NCBI RefSeq assembly: GCF_036588685.1
Contig: NC_086374.1
Coordinates: forward strand, 89,026,059-89,090,058
Length of the DNA stretch: 64,000 bases
Direction of reading: 5' to 3'
Source of the DNA: Mytilus trossulus
Taxonomy: Eukaryota; Mollusca; Bivalvia; Mytilida; Mytilidae
The notes under the pieces were generated by a model, which saw only the letters and a list, made by a program, of their open reading frames with translations, did not search any database and had not been told where the DNA came from. Shown here one piece after another: positions 51,024-62,722 of this stretch; the first letter of the stretch is position 1, and the number at the start of each line of letters is the position of its first letter. The translations under genes were made by a program, and so were the position numbers.

Positions 51024-54000
51024 ATGTTGAGAAAGTGAGTACTTTTCTTCATTTATTGACCATGAATCTACATGACAGAAGGGGTTCAGGGGCGGATCTA
51101 TCAATTTTCTAAAGGGAGTAGTTCCAACCATATAACCCCATTCAAATGCATTGATCATACACCAAAAAGGGGGGGGTGTAAGTTCACCGTGTAACCTCTG
51201 GACCCTCCCCCCTCTTGGTCTGCCACTGGGGTTTTACCCACAGTATACATGATCTTACATTTGTCCCAATCTGCATGTTTACACATAATCCATATTTTTT
51301 TCTCAGTAATTATTGTGGATTGATTTATTTTTGTGAGTACCAATTTTTGTCGATTCAGGAAAACTTGCTTTGATATTTAATTTTGTGCTTTTGTTGAAGT
51401 CTGTAGTGTACAATCCTATAGAAAATATGTCATATGTTGAACATTTCATTGCATGGTTCACATGTACATACGAAATCCATAAAAAATTGTATTCAACGAA
51501 TAATAATTGATCCACATGTAAAGTACTAGTACTCCAGGAAAGTATAGTAATATATACAAATATCATTCTTAATTAAATCTGCAATAACAATTTTAATAAT
51601 CAAATTTTGGTTTTTGAGACATGAACTTTGTTAATACGTGTAGTGAATTTTGAATGTTACATGTACATCAAATGATTCAAGTCATTGTAATTATTGATAT
51701 TTAATTTGACCTTTTTCAGATCTGTTCAACGACTAACTGTTGTTATCAAACATGTGGTATGTATTATATATATTCAGAAAAAAATACTTTAGTTATAGAA
51801 ATCACACTGAATCAAAATAACAAGTCATTTAACAGGTTTTAGATTTTCAGAAGAAGACTTGAATATTAATAAGAATGGTAGAAGCAGCCTGTCATTCAAT
51901 ATGAATCATTGATTTGACTGAAATTGCTATTCAAAATTAAAAAAAGAAAAGAGGCTGTTTGAGTGTGCTATCTGACTAATATATATATATATATATCAAT
52001 TTTTCTAGATAAGAGTAATATTAGAGGACCATAAACAGTGGAATATAAATGTTAAAATTACAAAATTGCTAAAATGCACTTATAAGATAAAGTCAAGATT
52101 ACTTTTAAGAAATACTTTTGTCATGTGGCCTGAAGACAAGTTTTTGGTCGGGTTGTTGTCTCTTTGACAAATTCCCCATTTCCATTCTCAATTTTATTTA
52201 ATTCACATATCTTTTTCTCAAAAAAGAAAACTTTTACACTGCCTTGAATCAAAAAGTAGGTAGGTAAGTACTGTACTTTAATTAAGTTTAAAATAACATT
52301 CCTTATTGCTTGTTATGAATTTACTTCTTTAATGATTTTTTTTCATCATCAAATTTTTTTTTATTTATGTACCTTAACTTTCAAGTATAAATATATGATT
52401 TTTTTCTGAGACTATCAACCAGAACTTGCGGTCATCCAATGTTCAATTCTTAAGTACTTTTGATTTTTTTTTCCCAAGCATTGATATAATTTAAATACAT
52501 ATGAGTTACACAAGTTTAAAGGTATAATCCTTATCCCTAATGGGGGAATCTTGGGATCTATATGTCAGTGAATGTTAATTTAGTGGCAAACATGGCTACA
52601 TCCTAGTGACAAACTATGGTTTGAGTTAATTCTTTAGAAAAAAATGTAACACGTTTGAATCTTTTTAAAAAGCATATGTTACATTAAGGACCTTCCCTCC
52701 AAAATAAGAACCACATTTTTGTCGAACCTTCGACTTAACGAAAAAGCGAGACTAAGTGATCCTACATTCAGTCAGCGGCGGGGGCGTTGGCGGCGGCGTC
52801 GGCAGCATCCACAAATATTCACTCTCTGGTTAAAGTTTTTGAAATTTTAATAACTTTCTTAAACTATACTGGATTTCTACCAAACTTGGACAGTAGCTTG
52901 TTTATGATCATAAGATAGTATCCAGAAGTAAATTTTGTAAAAATAGAATCAGTTTTTCCGTATTTTACTTTTAAATGAACTTAGTTTTTCTGTGGGGAAA
53001 CATAACATTCACTCTGTTGACCATGTCTGTGGTTAAAGTTTTTAGAATTTTAGTAACTTTCTTAAACTATACTGGATTTCTACCAAACTTGGACAGTAGC
53101 TTGCATTGTTTATGATCATAAGATAGTATCCAGAAGTAAATTTTGTAAAAATAGAATCAGTTTTTCCGTATTTTACTTTTAAATGGACTTAGTTTTTCTG
53201 CGGGTAAACATTACATTCACTCTGTGGTTAAAGTTTTAAAAATTTTAATAACTTTCTTAAACTATCCTGGGTTTGTATCAAACTTGGACAGAAACTTATT
53301 TATGATCATAAGATAGTATCCAGAAGTAAATTTTGTAAAAAGATAACTCCATTTTTTCTGTATTTTACTTTTAAATGGACTTAGATTTTCTTCCAGTTAA
53401 CATTACATACAGTCTGCAGTTAAAGTTTTCAAAACATTTATTAGATTTATTAACTATCCTAGATTTTTACCAAACTTGGACAGAAGCTTCTTACAATCAT
53501 AAGATGGTAGCAAGAGGAATATTTTTTTCCTCATTTTGGTTGAGCCTGAGATTTCAGCAAAAGTAGGCGAGACACTGGTTTCCGCGGAACCCTTACAAAT
53601 TTTTACTTATCAAATTAAACACTAATTTTTTATGTTATTCACTATTTTGTAGAAGATAACAGCTAACATGTGTACCTCAGCCTCAGATGAAGTTTTATTC
53701 CAGAAGATTGACACTAAAGGTGTTATTACCCTGAACAGACCAAAAGCTTTAAATGCCTTGAATTTATCCATGATCAGAAAGATCTTTCCTGTGTTAACAG
53801 TAAGTTGAAACACCATGACATTGTTATCCTATCCAATGCAGTAGCAAAGGGTGCATTACGTTTTACCCTTGTCCATCTACACATCCCAAAATTTCCTTTT
53901 TCTAACTTTAGTTTTCCTCATAATTGATATGAAACTTATATGCAACGCTTATTACCACAAAACACAAATTGGGTTAACCATTGTAGAGTTATACCCCTTA

Positions 54001-57000
54001 ACAAATGGAAAAATTGCTGATTTTTTTGTTTCTGTCCTCAATCAAATTTTAGAAAATTTAACTCAATGTTTATTACCACAAAATATAGATCAAGATTAAA
54101 TTTTGGTGGTGTCACTTTAACACTTACAGAGTTATGTCCATAAACAAATGGAAAAAATCCTGAATTTTTCATTTCCTTTCTTTCATCTAAGTGTTATGAA
54201 ACTTATACACAATACTTATTTGCACAAAACTCAAATAAAATACAAATTCAGGTAATGTCACTTTTACAGTTCTTAAGTGATGTCCTTTTATAACGTTTGT
54301 ATGATATGCAAGCGGGGGCGTCATCAGTGTCCCATTCCCCATTTATTTTAGTGGTTGTACCAATTTTCACTGAATATTTTGAAAATAGCACGGGGGAAAA
54401 TTGAGTGCATATAGAACTCTTCTTCAGTTTTCAACCAAAATCCATAAAACTGCACAGAAATATCCCACACATATTGAAATATTTTCCCATTTTCAGGTGT
54501 TGGGAACTTTGCAATATTCTGCAAAGTTTACAAAGGATGGTAGCCATTTTGTGTTATCAATTCCTCCAACAGTTTTACACCCAGATCCATTAATAAAACT
54601 TAACAGAAAGCGTGCACACATATTGAAATTTGCACCTGATACTACAAATTTTTATTTTCATTTTTCACAACTTTGAAATTTAAGTCATTTTCATCAAAAT
54701 TTACAAAAAAAAAGTACCAATTTTGAGTAAATTTTTGAGCTGAATTCATTATTTATATTTCAGGAATGGGAAAATGATCCTAAAACAAAAATGGTGATAA
54801 TTAAAGGTGCTGGAGATAAAGCTTTCTGTGCTGGTGGAGATGTTAGAGGTAACTTAAAAAAAAGGGGGGGAACAAAGCAAGAGGTAACTTAATAAAAAGG
54901 GAGGAACATAGTAAGAGTTTGCTTTTAATAAAAAGGGGTGACAAGGAAAGAGGTAACTCTTATTAAAATGGGTGGATACAAAGATAGTACAGTAAAGATG
55001 GTAAAAAGTTATCTTTTACACTGGAGAGATGAAATTGCTGTTTGGTATAGGAAATCATAAATTTGATCTGTAGGGATAGGTTTCCCAAAGATTTTAAGAT
55101 GAAAACAAGCTTTTTAAATGTTGATATCAATTTATGTATGTTTTTCTGGGATTCATATGGTATGTTTTTTCCTGATTTCAATTTGATCATAACTGATCAG
55201 TGCACTATGAATAAGATATTGAATTTAAATACATTTTATTTGATATTTATCAGAATCAAAAAATCTAAGTTTTTCTTTTTCTTTTCTTCAACAGAATCCC
55301 TCATTTTGGGATTGTTCCCAACCTGTCTATCTTTTCGCGATTGCCTGTGTGCCTTTTCCGTTATTTTGATACTTTATTTCAATTTCAACAATTTCAATTC
55401 AACTATCCATTTAAGTAGACATATGGCTTAGAATTTTCCTTATCACCATCGTCATCTGCCTTTCCATTCTCCTGATTAATAAAAGAAAACATTTAAATAT
55501 GACGATCCACCTTTTTTGTCAATGAAATCAAATCTGCGAGTCTTTGAAAAAAAGGTGGTCGGCACACCCGGCTTAAATGCCGAATGGAAAACACTGGATG
55601 CAATATTATTTTTCATATTTAAATATTTGAATCCCCTTGCTGCATATATTTTTACACTAATATTTCATCCAAAATTTAAGTTCTTTTTGTGTCATCTGCA
55701 GTCAGTCATGCAACATAAAAATTACTAAACCATATTTTTTTTTTTTATCAATTTGCAGCTGTTACTGAAGCGGGAAAAGTAGGAGACAGATTATCTCAAG
55801 ATTTCTTTAAAGAAGAATATATTTTAAATAATAAAATCGGTAGGTATTTGGGAACATAGAAAACATTGTGGTTTATATTCTCATTGTTTGATATTTTACC
55901 GCTCAGTTCCTATATTTTTTTTTCTTCATATGAATGAGTACAGTAAAACCATATTAAAAGAATTTAACTATATATTTCTACATCCTGGTCATTTTATAAA
56001 TAATGTGAAAAATGTTTGTTAACAATTTCTTTAGCAAATTACCATGGTTATCATCAGATTCTTGTAGGTTTAAGTGCTGGACACAAATTGTTGAAATAAA
56101 ACATTATGAGTGAAAAGAAGTAAAAATTCAAAACAACAAATAATCATCTTCTGAAAAATGACTTACAAAATGTACAGATGACTAGAATAAGGTTAATGCT
56201 ATGAAAGATAAAATCAAACCTTCTAATACTTCAACAGATGTATTAAATCAATTTTAGTTTATTGCAGGCACATATGAGGTTCCATATATAGCATTGATAA
56301 ATGGAATCACAATGGGAGGGGTAAGTAAACTTTTAAAACTTATTATGCCCCATTTATTTGCATTATGTTTTCTGGTCTATGTGTCTGTTAGTTCGTTCGT
56401 TTTTTTGCCAGTCCATCTGTCACTTCGTCAGTCATTCCTGCTTTATGTTAAACTTCAAACTTAGTACACATGTTCCCTACGATATGATCTTTCTAATTTA
56501 TATGCAAAAATGTCATGGTCCATTGAACATATTAAATGATGGTGCAAGTGGGGCATATGTGTACTAGAGATGATTTAGAGAATTTGAAACTTTATACTGA
56601 TAAAGTTATCAGCAATACATAGAAAAACAATAAAGAGATTTTAGTCATGAATTATTTAGTCTACGATTTTGTGGACTGTCTATTGTTAAAGATGTGCATG
56701 ACAGGTGAGCGTCACAGGCTCTGTAGAGCCTCTAGTTTTTTAAATGTTACACAAATGCATTGGATTATGATTTGACAAATTTGTGACAATAACAATGTGA
56801 TTAAAATCTGTGTATTTTATATTGTCAGGGTGTAGGATTATCAGTACATGGTGCCTTCCGAGTAGCCTCAGAAAAAACAGTTTTTGCTATGCCAGAAACA
56901 GCTATAGGTTTGTACAGCTATATAAACAGATAACATAAGCATGTATTGACCATATAAATGTCAGTACACACCATCACTGACTTAGTCAAGATTTGTTTTT

Positions 57001-60000
57001 AATACACATATGTTGTTGTGAATTATTATTGTGTGCATAGTTCAAAACATTGCAGTATACTTAGAAATATATTTAGGGTAAAAATACTATATTTCAAAGA
57101 AAATATATTATATATGTACAAAAGGGAAAAAAATCCTGTTTTAAAATCTCAAACAAATGATTTTAACTTTGGGCAGTATAGAACTAAACTATTTTTACAG
57201 GTTTATTTCCTGATGTAGGTGGAGGTCATTTCTTACCTAGATTAGGGGGTAAATTAGGTATTTACCTAGCTTTAACAGGATTTAGATTAAAAGGAAGAGA
57301 TGTACATAAAGCAGGAGTAGCTACACATTTTGTTCAAGACAATCAGGTAAGTGTCATTTGTGCACAATAAGAATAAGTGTTAGTCGTTCTCTGGGTGCTT
57401 TTGAAAATGGAAATAATTTAAAAATAAATTTTGATTTATTTTATTGGTATCAAGTTCTTGGTTTGAGAAATAAGTCTGTTTTGTCAATTATGGTTTAATG
57501 CTTTGTTTAACTATAGTTTGTGACGGAGTGGTCCAAGTAGTTGACTCACTTATATTAATAGATCAGGACTGCCAGTTTTTCTGCTGATATTGTTTGTACT
57601 CTGGCTTCCTGCAACAATAAAACTGTCCGCCACCGCATGGCAAAGAATGCTGAAAGTGGGGTTCATACCAAACAATCAATCATTGAAATGGCAGTGTCAT
57701 AATTACCTGCAAAGTTTTACATTTGGTATTGATCATTAACTTCCCTCCTTTATTGATAGAGATTTTGTTTCCACTTTTATAGCTAGGTTTGCATCTCTTA
57801 AATCTGACAATTTAAGCTCTTTATCATTTCATTTCTTTACAGACAGCATCTTTCTTTTCAGATTGAAGAATTGGAAAAATCATTACTTGAAATGCATGAT
57901 CCAACTGCACAAGATATTCATCATGTTTTAGATAAATTTCAGAAAAATGTAAGTACAAAATAGAATGCATATTAAAATAAAATGTGGTATGATTGCCAAT
58001 GAGACAACTCATCACAAGAGACCAAATGACACAGAAATTAACAACTATAGGTCATGGTACAGCCTTCAACAATGAGCAGAGCCTATATAGCATAGCTCAT
58101 GTAGCAGGTTGGTATCACTTCAACTTCCTTAATTATTTATTACTACCAGTATATAATTTTAACCAATCTGTAGAGGTGGGACTATATTGTATTTACCTTG
58201 TTTGTCCATTTGTCATATAAATATTTCTGTCAATCTTTTCTCAGCTATTATAAAAGTGAATGACCGTATATTTACTTAAAAGAGCTTGACAGTGATACAT
58301 AAAACAAGTCAGCACCTTTTCATACTTACTAGGCACCTTCTACTTTGATTGTATATACTTAATTTTTTTTAACAAACTTTAAAATATTCCTTTGCACTTT
58401 TCTCAAGAACTGAAGAACAGAATGCCTTAATATTTGCTTGGCAGGTGATCATCATAAGTTTGTGTTAATCATATTAAAATTAATGGATCTGAGAATGATG
58501 GACACATCAATATATCTAACTGCATATACATGTAGGTATATGATTCTATTCTAAATATGTCTGAACCAGTGACAACTCTACAACAAATTTATCCATCAGA
58601 TCACCAACAGTGATGGTGATACACATTCTGTATATATAATTTCTTCTAAACATCAGCCCAATGATTCTATTCTAAATATACAGTTGATATCAACCAGGGG
58701 CCGATCCAGCCATTTTGAAAAGGGGGTGTTCCCAACCCAGGACAAAAAGGGGGGGTTCTAACTATATGTCCCCATTCAAATGCATTGATCAGCAAAGAAA
58801 AAGGGGGGTTTCAACACCCGGAACCCCCTGGATCTGCCAATGTAAACATAATTGTGTGATTATGGTTACAGAGTACAGATATTCCTGATAAAGATTTTAT
58901 ACTTGCCAAAGATATGGAGAAGATTAACAGACTGTTTGATGGTAAAACCATGGAAGAAATCTACCAGAATTTAGAGAAAGATGGTTCAGAATGGGCAACA
59001 ACACAACTAAATACATTAAAGAAAATGGTAAAAGGAATTTGAAATGATATACTTAGAGATAATCTATCAAACATTTTCAAATGTAAATATTCTTATATAA
59101 ATCATATAGCAAAGCTTCTGGGATATAATCTTCACAGAAATGAGATGGCTCAACAATAATAAAACTGCTTACCAATTGTCAAACAACAACAACAATACTT
59201 TATTTTAAGAGGGTTACACAGTTAGCTATATAACTAATCTTCCCTGAGGCCCTCAAAGACTTATCATAAGTGGTTACCTGTAAACTTGAGGCCCTCAAAG
59301 ACTTATCATAAGTGGTTACCTGTAAACTTGAGGCCCTCAAAGACTTATCATAAGTGGTTACCTGTAAACTTGAGGCCCTCAAAGACTTATCATAAGTGGT
59401 TACCTGTAAACTGGTATACAAATTAGGCCATGTGCTATGATTACCTTGAGACAAACTATTGGCCAAAGATGAAATAAGCAATTATATGCAAAACTGTACA
59501 CTTCAAAGAGATAACCCCATACCATAAAGTTGGCTATAAAAGGCCCCAACATAAATATATGAAACAATTCAATTTATAAAAAAATGGCTAAATTTATCAC
59601 AAATAACAAATATTATGGAACATATACACAAAGCTTATTACCACAAAATATACATCAAGATTGAATTTTGATGGTGTCACTTTTACCGTAGCTTTGACAG
59701 AACAATGTTCAGGCTAACAGAATGGGGTTGCCTTGACTTGCTTTTACCCGTAACCTTACTTGACAACATTATCAGAGATAGTGATGATATACTGTTTGCT
59801 AAGTGTAAATAATTTATATTCTCTTATGGTTGGGGCCTGTTATCTATTTCTCGAATGAATAGATAATTCTCGTATCACACTGTCCGGAGTGTGATACGAA
59901 AAAGTGATACGAAAAATGCGTTAATTTGATTGGCCAACGAAACCTCCTGAAACGATATTGCGGCATTTTCATTGGCTATTCTTTAGGTCATTGTTGACAG

Positions 60001-60674
60001 TTAAAGGTCACAATGATGTACATTTCCTCCATTGCAACGGAGATAAGCGATTTCTTCAATAATATAGAAAATACGCACACTTTTCACCTTATTATATATT
60101 CTTATTCAAATATTATTACATTCTGAAGCGTACAAAATGTTTCAAAAAGTCTTATGTTGAAGATTGACGACGAACAGGACATATGACATCACAATGCAGT
60201 TATGTTCAAGCGACTGGGTCGACGTTTCGCGGATTTTTTTTATTAAGCACAAAAAGCATGTTTACCATAAGAGAAATAGGTTTCACAACTTTATTTAATT
60301 TAAATAGTAATAACAAACTCGCCACAGGCTCGTTTATTATTATATTGAAATTAAATAACTCGAGTTGATATCAAGCGATATCTAATTCTCACTCGTTATG
60401 AAACCTATAAGTACAAGATTTCATAAGGCATTTAAATTTCTGAAACTAATTCTTAAAAATAAACAAACAAAAAAATCAACGTTTATTTCTTTTTTGTTAT
60501 ACTTCCTATTTATAAAGACAGCTTGTATCTTTTAGTCTCCAACATCAATGAAAGTAACATTGCGTCAGCTGTTAGAAGGAGAAACAATGACCTTACAGGA
60601 TTGTCTTGTCATGGAATATAGAATTAGTCAGCGATGTATAGAGGACCAGGATTTCTATGAAGGAGTTAGAGCTG
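51024..60674 (+). CDS. HIBCH: 3-hydroxyisobutyryl-CoA hydrolase, mitochondrial (3' end outside window)
   Basis: Hydrolyses 3-hydroxyisobutyryl-CoA to the free acid plus CoA in mitochondrial valine breakdown; crotonase superfamily. Coding exons: 51024-51034 (exon begins 51001), 51720-51756, 53653-53799, 54764-54848, 55759-55839, 56268-56320, 56829-56907, 57201-57346, 57862-57948, 58872-59027, 60536-60674. Phases join throughout, giving 340 residues plus one base; animal HIBCH has about 385, so one or two exons lie past 64000. The N-terminus [17 protein letters not shown] is basic and amphipathic, a plausible mitochondrial presequence. [13 protein letters not shown] is at about 43-55, the oxyanion-hole stretch AFCAGGD at 85-91, [15 protein letters not shown] at 132-146, and the catalytic-type residues Glu161 (PETAIG) and Asp169 (FPDVGGG) are intact. 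The C-terminal helices [12 protein letters not shown] and MEYRISQ are present. The start is the first in-frame ATG after a stop in the likely upstream exon. Confidence 0.96.
51086..51233. mobile_element. MITE with GGCGGATC-type ends, HIBCH intron
   Basis: Starts CAGGGGCGGATCTATC and ends with the inverse-like GGTCTGCCACTGGGG. The middle has CCCCATTCAAATGCATTGATC and an AAAAGGGGGGGG tract. A second copy is at 58690-58840. Confidence 0.7.
52140..52200 (+). repeat. Repeat A tail, HIBCH intron
   Basis: GGTCGGGTTGTTGTCTCTTT, then CATTTCCATTCTCAATTTTA. A 3'-end-only copy like the one in the hAT element. Confidence 0.7.
52722..53590. mobile_element. Tandem-core element, about 192 bp units
   Basis: Left end TCGAACCTTCGACTTAACG with GCGAGAC, then a GGCGGCGGCG-type run (about 52773-52800). 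Four units follow, anchored on GGTTAAAGTTTT-type words near 52831, 53034, 53229 and 53421 (spacing 192-203; one carries an 11 bp insert). It ends near TTGAGCCTGAGATTTCAGC, GGCGAGACACTGG and TTCCGCGGAACCC. No coding region. It lies in the HIBCH intron just before the exon at 53653. Confidence 0.8.
54845..54970 (+). repeat. 35 bp tandem repeat that copies a splice donor
   Basis: AGAGGTAACT, the exon 5/intron junction of HIBCH, occurs at 54845, 54880 and 54949, and a degenerate unit starts near 54914. The spacing is 35 or 2 x 35. Each unit also has an A-run plus AAAGGGG. Confidence 0.75.
56341..56572 (-). repeat. Repeat E, short inverted copy
   Basis: TTATGCCCCATTT, ATGTTTTCTGGTCT, GTACACATGTTCCCTACGAT, CATGGTCCATTGAACAT and GTGCAAGTGGGGCAT are the inverse of the repeat E wording. 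The tandem core is absent. Confidence 0.75.
56700..56737 (-). repeat. Solo left end of the 500 bp-unit element
   Basis: CAGGTGAGCGTCACAGGCTC followed by TGTAGAGCCTCTAG is the inverse of the left-end palindrome and GCTCACCT box at 12316. No core is attached. Confidence 0.65.
57975..58095 (-). repeat. Dispersed repeat G
   Basis: GTGGTATGATTGCCAATGAG, ACCAAATGACACAGAAATTA and ATAGGTCATGGTACAGCCTT, a wording I recognise from mussel sequences. Inverse of the tail at 43530-43600. Confidence 0.65.
58690..58840. mobile_element. MITE with GGCCGATCC-type ends, HIBCH intron
   Basis: CCAGGGGCCGATCCAGCC at the left and CCCCCTGGATCTGCC at the right, with CCCCATTCAAATGCATTGATC between, as at 51086-51233. 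Confidence 0.72.
59246..59412. repeat. Four copies of a 42 bp unit
   Basis: Units start at 59246, 59288, 59330 and 59372, each GAGGCCCTCAAAGACTTATC plus a 22-base remainder, and are identical by eye. Because 42 is a multiple of three, the minus strand shows an open frame (59200-59481) with a 14-residue repeat containing [13 protein letters not shown]. This is almost certainly non-coding, in a HIBCH intron. Confidence 0.9.
59825..60420. repeat. Inverted-repeat-rich block, HIBCH intron
   Basis: Contains a near-perfect hairpin TCGTATCACACT / AGTGTGATACGA (about 59873-59903). A looser foldback runs from ATAGGTTTCACAAC (about 60275) to TTATGAAACCTAT (about 60408), centred on CTCGCCACAGGCTCG. Probably one or two old non-autonomous elements. 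Confidence 0.6.
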
Positions 60675-60937
60675 GTAAGTTTCATAAACAAATAGGACAA
60701 AAGAGTTTATAAGTCTTTAAACAGAAAAAAATATTATCTTTATTACAAAAGGCTTCTCACAGCACCAATACTGTCTAAAATTGTGTTGCACAATACTGTT
60801 TAAAATAATCTGGAGATGTTTGAAATCTATACAAATGTATGTGTCTGTTGAACATAGTTGTGCAAATCTGTTAATATTTAGGTCAAGAAATATATTGTTT
60901 TTATATTCACCTGAGCGAGATGAGATGAAATTGATTT

Positions 60938-61412
60938 TTATGCCCCACCTACGATAGTAGAGGGGCATAATGTTTTCTGGTCTGTGCCTCCGTTCGTTCA
61001 TCCGTCCCTCTGTCTGTGCGTCCGTTCGTCCTGCTTCAGGTTAAAGTTTTTGGTCGAGGTAGTTTTTGTTGAAGTTGAAGTCCAATCAATTTGAAACTTA
61101 GTACACATGTTCCCCATGATATGATCTTTCTAATTTTAATGCCAAATTATAGTTTTGACCCCAATTACATGGTCCACTGAACATAGAAAATGATAGTGCG
61201 AAGTTCAGGTTAAAGTTTTTGGTCAAGGTAGTTTTTGATGAAGTTAAAGTTACATCAACTTGAAACTTAGTACACATTTTCCCTATGACATGATATTTCT
61301 AATTTTAATTCCAAATTAAAGTTCTGACCCCAATTTTCACGGTCCACTGAACACAGAAAATGATAGTGCGAGTGGGGCATCCGTGTACTATGGACACATT
61401 CTTGTTTTCACT
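60938..61412 (-). mobile_element. Repeat E, inverted, two core units
   Basis: The hairpin end TATGCCCCACCTACGATAG / GAGGGGCAT is at 60938-60970. It is followed by a GTTCGTTCATCCGTCCC run and two units with TTAAAGTTTTTGGTC at about 61042 and 61210. It closes with GTGGGGCATCCGTGTACTAT. Lies after HIBCH exon 60536-60674. Confidence 0.82.
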
Positions 61413-61618
61413 TAAGAATTGAATGCTTCTTTTTGTTACTTCATTGGGGTGTAAAAGGGTTGACCGAAGTACATTTTGTATGAAATGTGTGCACTGTCAA
61501 TGCTTTTACAACCCTATGAATTTACAAAAAGAAGCATTCAATACTTATTATGACATTTTAGCTAGGATTATGAAAAGACAAATTTTATCTTTTTTTTTAA
61601 TTTAATTCACCTGTGCAC

Positions 61619-62025
61619 TTAAGAATGTACTTAGGTGAGGTAAGGTGAAAATTAATAAATTAAGAAGTTAAAATTGATACTATAAGCTGGTAGAGCATCA
61701 ACTAAGGATAAAAATAAGTTAAAAATATTGATAGGTCATGGACCTCCTTTTCGAGATATTTGAGATTTAAAATATGGCGGGAAAAGGCTGACTCTGACTT
61801 TTACCTTATATTTGCATTGGTATTATTAGGTCTCAAAACAAAAGAAAGAAAATTAAGAATCTTCTAAAATTTTGGTAAATGACCTTTCATGAGCTTTTAA
61901 GTCTTATATGAAAAAATAAATGGGTGTTATGGCGCAATATATTTTACATTGTATTGCATGGAAAAACACCAAGGAGTCCGAACATTTGACACAAATTCCA
62001 AAACCTCACCTAAGTACATCCTTAA
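61619..62025. mobile_element. TTAA-ended MITE, complete copy
   Basis: Inverted ends are TTAAGAATGTACTTAGGTGAGG-like (kept to two mismatches) with TTAA at both borders (61619-61622, 62022-62025). It is about 400 bp with no coding content. TTAA borders are typical of piggyBac and Kolobok elements. Confidence 0.78.
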
Positions 62026-62720
62026 TTGTTGGTATATTATACAAAAAAGAAATTCATACATATCAAATATTTCATGAAAGTAACAAGGAATAAATATGAT
62101 AATGGAATATCTACTTCAGTCAATTGTGTCAGTAAGGGGAGATAATTTATAACCATAAGTTTGAATTTAAAATTCAGTTGTTCAAAAAGTAATTGGAAAA
62201 GGCTAAAAATTAAAATCCTGTTTGACCAATATATAATGTGGCGATTACAACTAGGCTAGATACAGAAATGTTAAAATTTCTTATGCAAAACTTTTGAAAC
62301 AGAAACACTTTTTAAAAACAACCTTCAGTCCCATTTGCATTCATCTACCTATCTATTAATTCTCAATATGTTGGAATAATAATTCTAATCTAGTACATGT
62401 ATAAGGTCATATAACATGAAACACCTTTTTGATTGGATGAATATACAAAATTGATATTTAACATTGAGGGGACCATTTAAATGCTATATTTAGAAAGTTT
62501 TTAAAGTATTGTATTAGAATAGGCAAATGGTCTTGTTTTGAAAACTTTGTGTAAATTGTGATTTGACTGTAATAAACATCTGTTTTGCTTTGTAGGCATT
62601 ACCAATTCACCGTTTCAGAATCTAATGCATTCTGGGTAATACATAAAGCTTACCCCAAAATTTTGTGATGGGTTAAAAACATTCTAAACAATGGAAATTC
62701 AACCAATGACGTTATGTTTT
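62026..62720. other. HIBCH last intron, no exon found
   Basis: Searched for the missing HIBCH C-terminus. The only acceptor-like site, TTTGTAG at 62590-62596, opens a frame that stops after about 14 codons and does not resemble the family. Confidence 0.45.
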
Positions 62721-62722
62721 TT

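Noticed and set aside
59200..59481. 93-codon minus-strand repeat protein
   Set aside because: Created by a 42 bp tandem repeat in an intron of HIBCH.
62590..62640. Acceptor-like TTTGTAG plus a short frame as the last HIBCH exon
   Set aside because: Reads about 14 codons to a stop and does not resemble the conserved HIBCH C-terminus. The true end is probably beyond the window.
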